Source of the DNA: Merdimmobilis hominis
GTDB lineage: Bacteria; Bacillota; Clostridia; Oscillospirales; Ruminococcaceae
NCBI RefSeq assembly: GCF_016901855.1
Contig: NZ_JACJKY010000004.1
Location: 62,001 to 126,000, forward strand
Reading direction: 5' to 3'
DNA: 64,000 nt
The notes under the pieces are model-generated. The model was not told the DNA's origin. It saw nothing but the letters and a program-made list of their open reading frames with translations, and did not search any database. A program made the translations under genes and the position numbers. Shown here piece after piece: positions 51,776 through 60,491 of this stretch. Position 1 is the stretch's first letter, and each line of letters opens with the position of its first letter.

Positions 51776-53080
51776 ATGAAAAAACAAATGGGAATCATCG
51801 CGGTTATTCTGACAATTTCGATTTTGCTGACCGGATGCGGCGGGAAAACAGTGGAGCAGAAAAATGACTCGCTTTCGTTCTATTTTCTTTCTAACGGAAA
51901 TGAACCATGGTATACAGCTGCAAAAAACAAGGTACTGGAGTCATATCCGGACATTGGAATGGATATAGACTGGTGGATCACAGATCAGTATGGCATGTAC
52001 TCTTCGCGAGAGTATAAAGATACAGATATCACACCGCTTCAGGAGTATTATGACAAGATCACTTCCGATTTGCGAAAAGATCAGGCGGGCGACATTGTGA
52101 TGGGAGATGCTTTGTATTTGAATTGGCCGGAAGCAACACCGCCCGATTGGCATAAATTGATGAAAAACGGTGCATTTGCAGATTTGAACGCATTAGCAAA
52201 GGAAAACGGAGAACTTGAAACGACGACATATACAAGAGTGAATTCTGATAAAGAACTGGCATCAGAAAATCAGTGGACAATCATTCCGTTATTATATGAA
52301 CGTTATTGTTTTACGACAACAGAAACACTTGCAAAGCAATGGAATTTTTCGCTGCCGGAACCAAATGAACCCGCAGAACCTGTGCATCGGGACATCAACA
52401 TTGTGACGTTTTTAGAGCAATGTGCCGAGTGGGTCGAAACATATGGAGATGATCCGAATGCGCCGTCGATCATGCCGGATTTTCGGTTTCAGGTACTGAA
52501 ATCGGTGGTGTTTGATGTGTGCGGTCTGACGATTGCCGATTATGAGAGTGGAAAGGTGGACTTTGACAACCCGACCGTGAAACGCATTCTGGAAGCACTG
52601 CGAACGATCTCAACCGATATTGAGGATTCCGGACTCGGAGATCAGGGAACATATGCGTTTGAGCAGAATGCATATCAGGAGAAGAAGTATTTGTTGTATG
52701 GAAATACGATAAAAGATGTCGATGATATGGCTATGCTGTGGCTTCGGGATATCAATGATACATATACATGTGGGTACGCGGTGCGCTGGGTAGCAATTCC
52801 TTCATCCAGTAAAAACCAGACCATTGCATATGAATATATTCAATCACTCCTTTCTGTAAAGCCAACAAATGCGGGTGATGGATTGGTTATGGTCAGTGGA
52901 TATCAAACATTGCCGCCGGAGCGTCAGGATCCAAATCGGAAAACATTAAATGTCGTCCTTCCAAGTACCTGGCAGTATGCGCTGGCGGATCTGTTTGACA
53001 GTTACTATGCAGGAAACATGGAAACAGACGAATTTATGAATCAGGTGCAAAGCCGCCTTGAAGTGTATATTACGGAATAA
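51776..53080 (+). CDS. Solute-binding lipoprotein, paralog 2 of 4
   Basis: The protein has 434 residues. The ATG at 51776 is chosen because AAAGGAGG is 8 bases upstream; the ATG two codons earlier is too close. It has a lipobox LLTGC at residues 17-21. It is similar to its neighbours throughout, but has a longer Pro/Glu-containing insert after FSLPEPNEPAEP and a different C-terminal loop (LLSVKPTNAGDGLVMVSGY). It lies directly ahead of the cysteine-rich peptide gene, 98 bases from it. Confidence 0.8.
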   Translation: MKKQMGIIAVILTISILLTGCGGKTVEQKNDSLSFYFLSNGNEPWYTAAKNKVLESYPDIGMDIDWWITDQYGMYSSREYKDTDITPLQEYYDKITSDLRKDQAGDIVMGDALYLNWPEATPPDWHKLMKNGAFADLNALAKENGELETTTYTRVNSDKELASENQWTIIPLLYERYCFTTTETLAKQWNFSLPEPNEPAEPVHRDINIVTFLEQCAEWVETYGDDPNAPSIMPDFRFQVLKSVVFDVCGLTIADYESGKVDFDNPTVKRILEALRTISTDIEDSGLGDQGTYAFEQNAYQEKKYLLYGNTIKDVDDMAMLWLRDINDTYTCGYAVRWVAIPSSSKNQTIAYEYIQSLLSVKPTNAGDGLVMVSGYQTLPPERQDPNRKTLNVVLPSTWQYALADLFDSYYAGNMETDEFMNQVQSRLEVYITE

Positions 53081-53178
53081 AATCATTGAATTACGAGAAA
53101 AACATTTTTACTGATTATGGATGTAATTTTCTTTTGAAAATTTATGTTGTATAAATGAAAAAGAAGGAGGTGAAATAA

Positions 53179-53442
53179 ATGAAACGATTGATGAAACATC
53201 AGCCCGAACGGTTGGATTCTGTTGTTGGATTTGCATGTGCTTGTGGATCGTCATGTGGTTGTTCGTGTGAGGTGTGTACAGCGTCTTGTACATGTACTTG
53301 TACAGGAGGAACAGAAGTCTTTGCTGGTCAGTCTGGTAATAACGAAGCACCAAAAAGAAATCAAATACACAATGCACTTAATTCTTCCACATTCAACAAT
53401 GTATACTCAAATGTAAGCAGCAACGTTAGTCTTTGGGGCTAA
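53179..53442 (+). CDS. Cysteine-rich small peptide, probable RiPP/bacteriocin-like precursor
   Basis: The peptide has 87 residues behind a near-perfect AAGGAGGTGA ribosome-binding site. Residues 1-18 (MKRLMKHQPERLDSVVGF) look like a leader. Nine cysteines follow at 20, 22, 26, 28, 30, 33, 37, 39 and 41, in ACAC, CGCSC and CTCTC patterns rich in Ser, Thr and Gly. Residues 43-87 are Asn/Ser-rich without cysteine. Leader plus Cys repeats resembles the clostridial CLI_3235/Clo7bot-type precursor families as I remember them. No radical SAM, cyclodehydratase or lanthionine enzyme is encoded in the window, so maturation, if any, is unproven. A metal-binding peptide is the alternative. Confidence 0.72.
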   Translation: MKRLMKHQPERLDSVVGFACACGSSCGCSCEVCTASCTCTCTGGTEVFAGQSGNNEAPKRNQIHNALNSSTFNNVYSNVSSNVSLWG

Positions 53443-53480
53443 ATCATGGAGGAGGAATTCCTCCTCCATGATCATTTTTT
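53443..53480 (+). terminator. Perfect palindromic terminator immediately after the peptide gene
   Basis: Starting on the base after the stop codon, ATCATGGAGGAGGAA (53443-53457) is followed directly by its exact complement TTCCTCCTCCATGAT (53458-53472), then CATTTTTTG. Partial termination here would give more peptide message than downstream message. Confidence 0.85.
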
Positions 53481-53499
53481 GAAAGAAGGAGTGATCGAG

Positions 53500-54813
53500 A
53501 TGAAAAAACGAACAGGCATCACAGCAATTATTCTGACAATTTCGATTTTGCTGACCGGATGCGGCGGGAAAACAGTGGAGCAGAAAAACGATTCACTTTC
53601 TTTTTATTTTCTTTCTAACGGAAATGATCCGTGGTATATGGCAGCAAAGGAAAATGTATTGGAGACATATCCGGATATCGAAACCGATCTAAAGTGGTGG
53701 AGTGCAACACAATATCTGATGCTTTTTTCGCGGGAGCGTCAAGATACAGATATTACGCCGCTTCAGGAGTATTATGACAAGATCACTGCTGATTTACGAA
53801 AAGATCAGGCGGGTGATATCGTGATGGGCGATGCTACATATATCGAATGGCCGGAGGCAACACCGCCCGATTGGTATAAACTGATGAAAAACGGTGCCTT
53901 TGCGGATTTAAATCCATTGGCAGAGGAAAACGGTCAGCTTGACACCACGACATATATGAAAGTCAATTCTGATTCCGTAATTGCTTCAGAAGATCGGTGG
54001 ACGTTTGTACCGATATTAGATTCTTATCTCGTATATCAGACAACAAGAGAACTTGCGGAAAAATGGGGGTTTTCGTTGCCGGAACCAACCTTTGAGGAGT
54101 ATCCGAATATATTAAGCGCTCAAATGACAGAGTTTTTAGAACGATGCGCGGATTGGGTGGAAGAGCATGGAGATGATCCGGATGCACCGTCGATCATGCC
54201 GGATTATGAGTTTCGTATACTGAAATCAGTCGTATTTGATGTCTGCGGCTTGAAAATTGCGGATTATAAGACCGGAAAGGTGGATTTTGATAATCCGACG
54301 GTCAAATGGATTGTGGAAGCATTGCGCACAATCTCAAGCGATATTGAGGATTCCGGACTCGGAGATCAGGGAACATATGACTTTGAGAAGGAAGCATATA
54401 AACAGCAAAAATATTTGTTATATAGGGCTTATCCGGGACAAGGTGACACGACGGATGATTGGGTGAGTGTTGCAGTAAAAGATATAAACGGATCATATAC
54501 ATGCCATTATGCACTGCGTTGGGTAGCAATTCCTGCGTCGAGCAAAAATCAAACGATCGCATATGATTATATTCAAGCACTGCTTGAAGAGAATGTTGTG
54601 AACAATGGCTACAGTTGGAATGACGTGGATCGCGGATATAAACCGTATCGGGATCAGATTCCTGAACCATCAAAAACGTCAAATATTGTTCTTCCAAGCA
54701 CATGGCAGTATGCGCTGTCGGATTTGTTTGACAACTATTACGCAGGGAATATGGAAACGGACGAATTTATGAATCAGGTGCAAAAACGCCTTGAGGTGTA
54801 TATTACGGAATAA
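53500..54813 (+). CDS. Solute-binding lipoprotein, paralog 3 of 4
   Basis: The protein has 437 residues from ATG 53500, with AAGGAG 8 bases upstream; the longer frame reads through the peptide terminator and is rejected. It has a lipobox LLTGC. It is closest to paralog 4: both have DSYLVYQTTRELAEKWGF-type text followed by SLPEPTFEEYPNILSAQ, and end with EENVVNNGYSWN and YRDQIPEPSKTSN. The same SBP1-like family ends are present. It is the first gene after the peptide's terminator, so its expression depends on read-through or an unseen promoter. Confidence 0.8.
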   Translation: MKKRTGITAIILTISILLTGCGGKTVEQKNDSLSFYFLSNGNDPWYMAAKENVLETYPDIETDLKWWSATQYLMLFSRERQDTDITPLQEYYDKITADLRKDQAGDIVMGDATYIEWPEATPPDWYKLMKNGAFADLNPLAEENGQLDTTTYMKVNSDSVIASEDRWTFVPILDSYLVYQTTRELAEKWGFSLPEPTFEEYPNILSAQMTEFLERCADWVEEHGDDPDAPSIMPDYEFRILKSVVFDVCGLKIADYKTGKVDFDNPTVKWIVEALRTISSDIEDSGLGDQGTYDFEKEAYKQQKYLLYRAYPGQGDTTDDWVSVAVKDINGSYTCHYALRWVAIPASSKNQTIAYDYIQALLEENVVNNGYSWNDVDRGYKPYRDQIPEPSKTSNIVLPSTWQYALSDLFDNYYAGNMETDEFMNQVQKRLEVYITE

Positions 54814-54856
54814 ACAACAAATCAAATGGCTTCATTGAAGAAGGGAGGAAATGACA

Positions 54857-56179
54857 ATGAAAAAAAGAACAGGTATCATGGCAATCGCGTTGACAATTTC
54901 TATTTTACTAAGTGGATGCAGCGGCAAAACCGTGGAGCAGAAAAATGACTCGCTTTCCTTTTATTTTCTTTCTAACGGAAATGATCCATGGTATATGGCA
55001 GCAGAGAAAAATGTACTGGAGACATATCCGGATATCGAAACCGATCCAAAGTGGTGGAGTGCATCACAATATATGATGCTTGATTCGCGAGAGAATAAAG
55101 ATACAGATATTACGCCGCTTCAGGAGTATTATGACAAGATCACTTCCGATTTACGAAAAGGGCAGGCGGGCGATATTGTAATGGGAGATGCTACATATCT
55201 TGAGTGGCCGGAAGCAACACCGCCCGATTGGTATAAATTGATGAAAAACGGTGCCTTTGCGGATTTAAATCCACTGGCAGAGGAAAACGGTCAGCTTGAC
55301 ACCACGACATATATGAGAGTGAATTCTGATTCAGCAATTGCGTCAGAAAACCAATGGACATTTGTACCGATATTAGATTCTTTTCTCGTATATCGGACAA
55401 CGAGAGAACTTGCGGAAAAATGGGGGTTTTCATTGCCGGAACCGACTCTTGAGGAGTATCCGGATATGTTAAGCGCCCAAATGACAAAGTTTTTAGAGTT
55501 ATGTGCGGATTGGGTGAAAGAGCATGGCGATGATCCAAATGCACCATCGATCATGCCGGATTATCAATTTCATATACTGAAATCGGTAGTATTTGACGTC
55601 TGCGGCTTGAAAATTGCAGATTATGAGACCGGAAAAGTAGATTTTGATAATCCGACGGTCAAACGGATTGTGGAAGCATTGCGCACAATCTCAACCGATA
55701 TTGAGAATTCAGGACTCGGAGATCAGGGAACATATGACTTTGAGAAGGAAGCATATAAACAGCAAAAATATCTGTTATATAGAACCTATCCGGAAGATCC
55801 GGAAAGGGATGGTATGATGGGAGATTGGGTGAGTATTGCAGTAGAAGATATAAACGGATTATATACATGCCATTATGCACTGCGTTGGGTAGCAATTCCT
55901 GCGTCGAGCAAAAATCAAACGATCGCATATGATTATATTCAAGCATTGCTTGAAGAGAATGTTGTGAACAATGGATACAGTTGGAATTGTGTGGATCACG
56001 GATATAAACCGTATCGGGATCAGATTCCTGAACCATCAAAAACATCAAATATCGTCATACCGAGTACCTGGCAGTATGCGCTGTCGGATTTGTTTGACAG
56101 TTACTATGCAGGAAACATGGAAACAGACGAATTTATGAATCAGGTGCAGAAGCGCCTTGAAGTGTATATTACGGAGTAA
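54857..56179 (+). CDS. Solute-binding lipoprotein, paralog 4 of 4
   Basis: The protein has 440 residues from ATG 54857, by the same GGGAGG spacing as paralog 2. The lipobox is LLSGC. It is almost parallel to paralog 3 along its length, with scattered changes and a slightly longer loop (YPEDPERDGMMGDW). It ends 27 bases before the first permease gene and is probably cotranscribed with it, so it or paralog 3 is the likely partner of the permeases. Confidence 0.8.
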   Translation: MKKRTGIMAIALTISILLSGCSGKTVEQKNDSLSFYFLSNGNDPWYMAAEKNVLETYPDIETDPKWWSASQYMMLDSRENKDTDITPLQEYYDKITSDLRKGQAGDIVMGDATYLEWPEATPPDWYKLMKNGAFADLNPLAEENGQLDTTTYMRVNSDSAIASENQWTFVPILDSFLVYRTTRELAEKWGFSLPEPTLEEYPDMLSAQMTKFLELCADWVKEHGDDPNAPSIMPDYQFHILKSVVFDVCGLKIADYETGKVDFDNPTVKRIVEALRTISTDIENSGLGDQGTYDFEKEAYKQQKYLLYRTYPEDPERDGMMGDWVSIAVEDINGLYTCHYALRWVAIPASSKNQTIAYDYIQALLEENVVNNGYSWNCVDHGYKPYRDQIPEPSKTSNIVIPSTWQYALSDLFDSYYAGNMETDEFMNQVQKRLEVYITE

Positions 56180-56206
56180 ACAGAAACAGCGTTTGGAGGT
56201 GATCAT

Positions 56207-57097
56207 ATGCGCACAGGGATAAAACATCGCGGACTCACGATGGCAAAGCGAAACAAGCTCATTGGATTTGCGTTGTTTTCGCCGTTTTTGATCGGATTCG
56301 TTGTGTTTTATGTCGCACCGTTTTTGCTGAGCGTCGTGTATTCGTTTACAAAAGGCGTTGTGGAGTTTACGTTTGTCGGATTCGATAACTATACCGAAGT
56401 GTTCGAGTCTCCGGCGTTTCAGATTGCAGCGACAAATACGTTCAAGTTTCTGCTCATCGGCGTACCGCTGATTATGGTGCTGTCGATTTTGCTGGCACTG
56501 GTGCTGCACCGTGCATTCCGCGGTGTGTCGTGGTATCGGAGTATCTTCTTGCTTCCGCTCGTCATCCCAGTGGCATCGGCGGTCATGGCATTCCAGGTGT
56601 TCTTCGCATATTCCGGCGTCGTGAACACATGGCTGCAGCAAATCGGACTTGTGCCGGTGAACTGGCTCGACTCCGATATGGCGTTCAGCCTGTTGGTCGG
56701 ACTGTATATCTGGAAAAACGTCGGCTATAACATCATTTTGCTTTTGGCAGGACTCAACGGCATTCCGGATGAGCTGTATGAAGTGAGCAGGTTAGAGGGT
56801 GCGACACGGTTTCAAACGCTCCGGTATGTGACACTGCCGCTCTTAATGCCGACGATGTTTTTCGTGGTGATTATTTCGATCATCAATTCGTTCAAAAGCT
56901 TCCGGGAAGCATTTCTGCTGTCGGGTACACTGCCGCATACAAGCATTTATCTGTTACAGCATTTCATGAACAATAACTTTGAAAATTTAAACTATCAGCG
57001 GCTCTCGGTGGCGGCATTTCTGACGTTTTTGGTGATTATTTCTTTAGTTTGCCTGTACTTTTTCGCCCGGAAAAAATTCTTTGAATATGAGATGTAG
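56207..57097 (+). CDS. ABC transporter permease, MalF/UgpA-like
   Basis: The protein has 296 residues, with TTGGAGGTGATC before the start; an inner ATG at 56240 is possible. It has six membrane segments and the binding-protein-dependent permease signature near residue 190-215 (ELYEVSRLEGATRFQTLRYVTLPLL), the EAA loop that docks the ATPase. It is an importer-type permease forming a pair with the next gene. No ATPase gene is nearby; Firmicutes often supply a shared MsmX-type ATPase from elsewhere. Confidence 0.9.
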   Translation: MRTGIKHRGLTMAKRNKLIGFALFSPFLIGFVVFYVAPFLLSVVYSFTKGVVEFTFVGFDNYTEVFESPAFQIAATNTFKFLLIGVPLIMVLSILLALVLHRAFRGVSWYRSIFLLPLVIPVASAVMAFQVFFAYSGVVNTWLQQIGLVPVNWLDSDMAFSLLVGLYIWKNVGYNIILLLAGLNGIPDELYEVSRLEGATRFQTLRYVTLPLLMPTMFFVVIISIINSFKSFREAFLLSGTLPHTSIYLLQHFMNNNFENLNYQRLSVAAFLTFLVIISLVCLYFFARKKFFEYEM

Positions 57098-57112
57098 AAA
57101 GGAGCTGATCGC

Positions 57113-57964
57113 ATGAAGAAAAAAGGACGATTTGCTTTCTACGGCAAGCATGGAATGCTTTTCATATGTTCGGTGGTGATCCTGCTGCCGCTGGTATACA
57201 CGGTGTGCAATTCGTTTATGGCAACGTCGGAGATTAACCATTACTATGCGGGAATCAACGCGCAAAACGGTACGACGGCGTTTCATCTGATTCCGGACAT
57301 GTTTTCGCTTGACAGTTATTATAAGGTGTTTATCGGACGGCCGGACTATCTGATGAAATTCTGGATTTCGCTGTTTTTGACGTCGGCAATCGTCATCGGA
57401 CAGCTTGTGGTTTCCGTGCTGGCGGGATATGCGCTCGCAAAATTTGCGCTTCCATTCCGGAATTTCTTTATGTTTGTCATTATTGCACTGATGATGATGC
57501 CGTATCAGGTTACGCTCGTTTCCAATTATATTGTGCTTGAAAAAATCGGTCTTTTGAATACCTATTGGGCACTGGTGCTTCCCGGTATTTTCTCGCCGTT
57601 CGGCGTGTTTTTGATGCGGCAGATCCTTTCGACGATGCCGGACGCCATTTTGGAAGCCGCAAAGCTTGACGGTGCGAATCAGTTTCAGTTGATTCGAAAA
57701 ATCATCGTGCCAAGCTGTAAAAGCGGAATTGTTTCGCTTGTCATTTTAAGCTTTATTGATTATTGGAATATGGTAGAACAGCCGCTTATTTATCTTGACG
57801 ATCCGTCGCGTTATCCGCTGTCGGTGTTTTTGGCGCACTTTAATTCGTCGAATCTCGGATTGTCGTTTACGTGCGGCGTACTGGCGATGATTCCGGTACT
57901 GCTGTTATTCTGGCTGTTTGAAAACGATTTGACCAAAGGCATTGCCTTTTCGAGTCTGAAATAG
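57113..57964 (+). CDS. ABC transporter permease, MalG/UgpE-like
   Basis: The protein has 283 residues, with AAAGGAGCTGATC upstream. It has six membrane segments and the EAA loop AILEAAKLDGANQFQLIRKIIVPS. The N-terminal FICSVVILLPLVYTVCNSFM is typical of the MalG group, and a long external loop (SEINHYYAGINAQNGTTAF) follows the first helix. It starts 15 bases after the preceding permease, with which it would form the import channel. Confidence 0.9.
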   Translation: MKKKGRFAFYGKHGMLFICSVVILLPLVYTVCNSFMATSEINHYYAGINAQNGTTAFHLIPDMFSLDSYYKVFIGRPDYLMKFWISLFLTSAIVIGQLVVSVLAGYALAKFALPFRNFFMFVIIALMMMPYQVTLVSNYIVLEKIGLLNTYWALVLPGIFSPFGVFLMRQILSTMPDAILEAAKLDGANQFQLIRKIIVPSCKSGIVSLVILSFIDYWNMVEQPLIYLDDPSRYPLSVFLAHFNSSNLGLSFTCGVLAMIPVLLLFWLFENDLTKGIAFSSLK

Positions 57965-57979
57965 AAAGGCGGGAGTGTT

Positions 57980-59005
57980 GTGAAAAAGAGAAAGATCATC
58001 ATTCGATTGACGGTAGGTTTTTTGATTCTCATGGTTGTGTGCACCATGCTGTCGCGAACGGTATATCGTCTGATGCTGCCGGATGTGCGCGTTGCCTCTC
58101 CCACAACCCGGTCGCTGACAGACCCGATGACCTACGCCGCGCAGATCGGATATAGAAACACAGAGGACGTGACTGCACAGGTGGAGTGGGAAGTGCTCAC
58201 CGTTGATGTGCAGGTCGGAAACGAAGTAAAAGCCGGACAGCAACTGATGACGGTTCAATCGGAGAAAGCGGATCTTGAACGGAAGCAGCTTGTGCTGAAT
58301 CAGAAAATGGCGCAAGCCCGTGTAAACAGTACGGCGGGTATGGAACGGGAACAGGCGCAGATTGATCTTAAAAAAGCGGAACTTGCACTTCGTGAACACG
58401 ATGAGATCTATCCGAAAGACGGGATCGTTGTCGCGAAAAAGGACGGAATCGTATGCGAGGTAAGCTGCAAGCCGAACCAGACAGTGACCGGGACGCTTGT
58501 GCGCGTAAAAACGGCACATACATCGTATGATGTCACGTGGGAAGTGCCGATGCAGAATGCCGGCAAATTTGAGCTTGAGGACACTGTGGAATGCATTGTT
58601 TCAAACAGTGAATCACTGCTGTTTCAAGGCAAGCCGCCCATTTCTGAGATCTCGTTGCCGGACGAAACAGGCATGGTGACCATGACAGCGGCGTTTGCGG
58701 CACAGCGCGACATTTTTACGACCGATGCAGCAACTGTCACAATGACACCGCCGTCTACAACCTATGAAACGGTTGTGCCGCGTTCGAGCCTGCAAAAAAC
58801 AGGAGACGGCGATGCCATTTATGTGGTGAATGCGCAGCCTGGTATTTTCGGCGAGAATCTGACGGTGCGGCTCATGCCTGTGACAGTGCTCGAACAGAAC
58901 AACCGGTATGCGGCAATTCAGGTGAAACTCGAACGGACAGACCGCATTGTTGTGAATACATCAAAACCACTGGTTGACGGTGCGGATGTGAAGATTGTAG
59001 AATAG
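57980..59005 (+). CDS. HlyD/MacA-like membrane fusion (adaptor) protein
   Basis: The protein has 341 residues, starting at GTG 57980 after GGCGGGAG. One N-terminal membrane helix (about 8-28) anchors it. A lipoyl-like half is seen at VEWEVLTVDVQVGNEVKAGQQLMTV, a helical hairpin at about 95-140, and the second half at KDGIVVAKKDGIVCEVSCKPNQTV. Beta-barrel and membrane-proximal domains follow, including TTYETVVPRSSLQ, typical of MacA-type adaptors. Such proteins work with export ABC transporters, so an exporter adaptor follows importer permeases here. Confidence 0.82.
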   Translation: MKKRKIIIRLTVGFLILMVVCTMLSRTVYRLMLPDVRVASPTTRSLTDPMTYAAQIGYRNTEDVTAQVEWEVLTVDVQVGNEVKAGQQLMTVQSEKADLERKQLVLNQKMAQARVNSTAGMEREQAQIDLKKAELALREHDEIYPKDGIVVAKKDGIVCEVSCKPNQTVTGTLVRVKTAHTSYDVTWEVPMQNAGKFELEDTVECIVSNSESLLFQGKPPISEISLPDETGMVTMTAAFAAQRDIFTTDAATVTMTPPSTTYETVVPRSSLQKTGDGDAIYVVNAQPGIFGENLTVRLMPVTVLEQNNRYAAIQVKLERTDRIVVNTSKPLVDGADVKIVE

Positions 59006-59016
59006 AGGGAGCGAAT

Positions 59017-60132
59017 ATGAAACGAAACATCATTTGCGCGTGCAGCTGTCTTTTGTTGTTCCTCGGTTCGTTTTTCGCTTGGCAGAACCTAATCAAAGCG
59101 GCGGAGCGCACATATCCCGATGCGATCAGCTTTCCGCTTGATGAAACGGTTTATATGCGGTTTACCGATCTAAAATCGGAGCAGATGTCGCTTTCCTTTA
59201 CGCAGAACGGAATGATTGCAAAGCCGGGAAGTGAACAGCCGGTTCCGGCACAGATTACTTTTACCGATGAGCGGTTTGGTGAACGGGTTTCGCTTTCGTT
59301 TGTGAACGGGAATTATTTTTCGGTTGCCGACAGCGTGGAGGAAAACCGCTGGGCAGTCATCAGTGAAAAGACAGCGACCGAACTGTTTTTTACAACGGAT
59401 GCTGTCGGTGCATCGCTTACAATCGGGGAAGAGGAATACACCGTCTGCGGCGTATATCAAAGCGATGATTCCTTGCTTCGGCAGTTTTCGGCGGACAACA
59501 GGGAAACGGTGTATGTGCCGTACGGTGCGCTCGAAAACTGGAAAGCACTGCGCTGTCAGACGCTGCTCATTGATCCGGATGCGGCTGCGTTTACGGCGGA
59601 GGCGTCCGACCGCGTATATGAGTGGACAGGACAGCTGGTCGATGCCGATACATGCACCAATTATCGGGATTTGCGCGCGGTTTACCGGTTTTTAACAGGG
59701 CTGTTCTGGTTCTATGCGGGAAGCCTTGTGATTGTGGTACTGCTGTTTTATGCGTGGCGGCAGGGAAAAAAGGGATATCTGCGCTATATCAAAACACAGC
59801 GGATTCCAAAAGCGTATTGGGGTGCTTCTCTTGGATTTCTGCTGGGCGCTATCCTGATTTTCTGGCTTTCATCGTTTGATGCGGCGCTTCCATCTGCAAT
59901 GCTGCCGACAGAGAATTTGTTTGATGTTTCCCACTATATCACGAAGTGGATCGGAAACATCCAGGAATTTCACGGGAGCGCGCTGTTTGATGAATGGCGG
60001 TCGTATGCGTTTGTGAGCGGAAAGTGGATCTTCCTGCTTGCGGGTTGTACATGGGTCCTGTACACAGTACTGTTTGCTGTCGTGCTTCGGATGGTGCGAA
60101 AGATTTCATGGCTTGCGAAGGAAAACAAGTGA
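59017..60132 (+). CDS. MacB/FtsX-like permease with extracytoplasmic core domain, no ATPase
   Basis: The protein has 371 residues. The N-terminal helix (about 4-22) is followed by a periplasmic-core-like domain to about 210 (VNGNYFSVADSVEENRWAVIS, then LFFTTDAVGASLTI and YTVCGVYQSDD, the typical 'version allowed by the previous state' strands of MacB_PCD). Three more helices follow (about 225-250, 265-285 and 330-360), for four in all. MacB-type proteins need an ATPase partner, which is not encoded here. With the HlyD-like gene 11 bases upstream it would form an export or mechanotransmission unit for a peptide. Confidence 0.72.
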   Translation: MKRNIICACSCLLLFLGSFFAWQNLIKAAERTYPDAISFPLDETVYMRFTDLKSEQMSLSFTQNGMIAKPGSEQPVPAQITFTDERFGERVSLSFVNGNYFSVADSVEENRWAVISEKTATELFFTTDAVGASLTIGEEEYTVCGVYQSDDSLLRQFSADNRETVYVPYGALENWKALRCQTLLIDPDAAAFTAEASDRVYEWTGQLVDADTCTNYRDLRAVYRFLTGLFWFYAGSLVIVVLLFYAWRQGKKGYLRYIKTQRIPKAYWGASLGFLLGAILIFWLSSFDAALPSAMLPTENLFDVSHYITKWIGNIQEFHGSALFDEWRSYAFVSGKWIFLLAGCTWVLYTVLFAVVLRMVRKISWLAKENK

Positions 60133-60218
60133 ACACGATGATTCAGATTATTATCAGTTTTCTCTGGCTTTTTTACCTCCTTTGTGGTATGTGTTTGTAT
60201 TGCAAAGGAGAGGGTATC

Positions 60219-60491
60219 ATGGCACAAATCAGCATAGAAGAATTATACCGGGGCGAGGGCGGCGGTGAAAAGTACGGTGCCGGCGGAATTATGGGAGCGG
60301 TCATCCAGGATTTGTTCTCGAACGGAATTCCGGACGGTTATGACGGAGTGCTTTGGATAGAGCTTCTCACCGTAACACACACGCTGACAGCGGCAGAACA
60401 AATAAAACAAGAGGGCGACTTTGTACCGGGAATGACCGACGCAGAGCCGTTCTCTTTGCGTGAGGAGAAAATTTCAGATGACAACGCTTGA
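60219..60491 (+). CDS. Small acidic protein of unknown function (90 aa)
   Basis: The ATG at 60219 is chosen for the AAGGAGAGG site at 60204-60212. The frame is open further upstream to GTG 60129, overlapping the previous stop, and that longer form would add a membrane helix (IQIIISFLWLFYLLCGMCLY), so both starts deserve testing. The short form begins MAQISIEELYRGEGGGEKYG and has no recognised domain. It overlaps the DUF6809-like gene by 14 bases. Confidence 0.5.
   Translation: MAQISIEELYRGEGGGEKYGAGGIMGAVIQDLFSNGIPDGYDGVLWIELLTVTHTLTAAEQIKQEGDFVPGMTDAEPFSLREEKISDDNA

Noticed and set aside
53100-53178. Separate promoter directly before the peptide gene
   Set aside because: TTGAAA and TATAAA occur but only 10 bases apart; no pair with normal spacing was found, so I did not list one.
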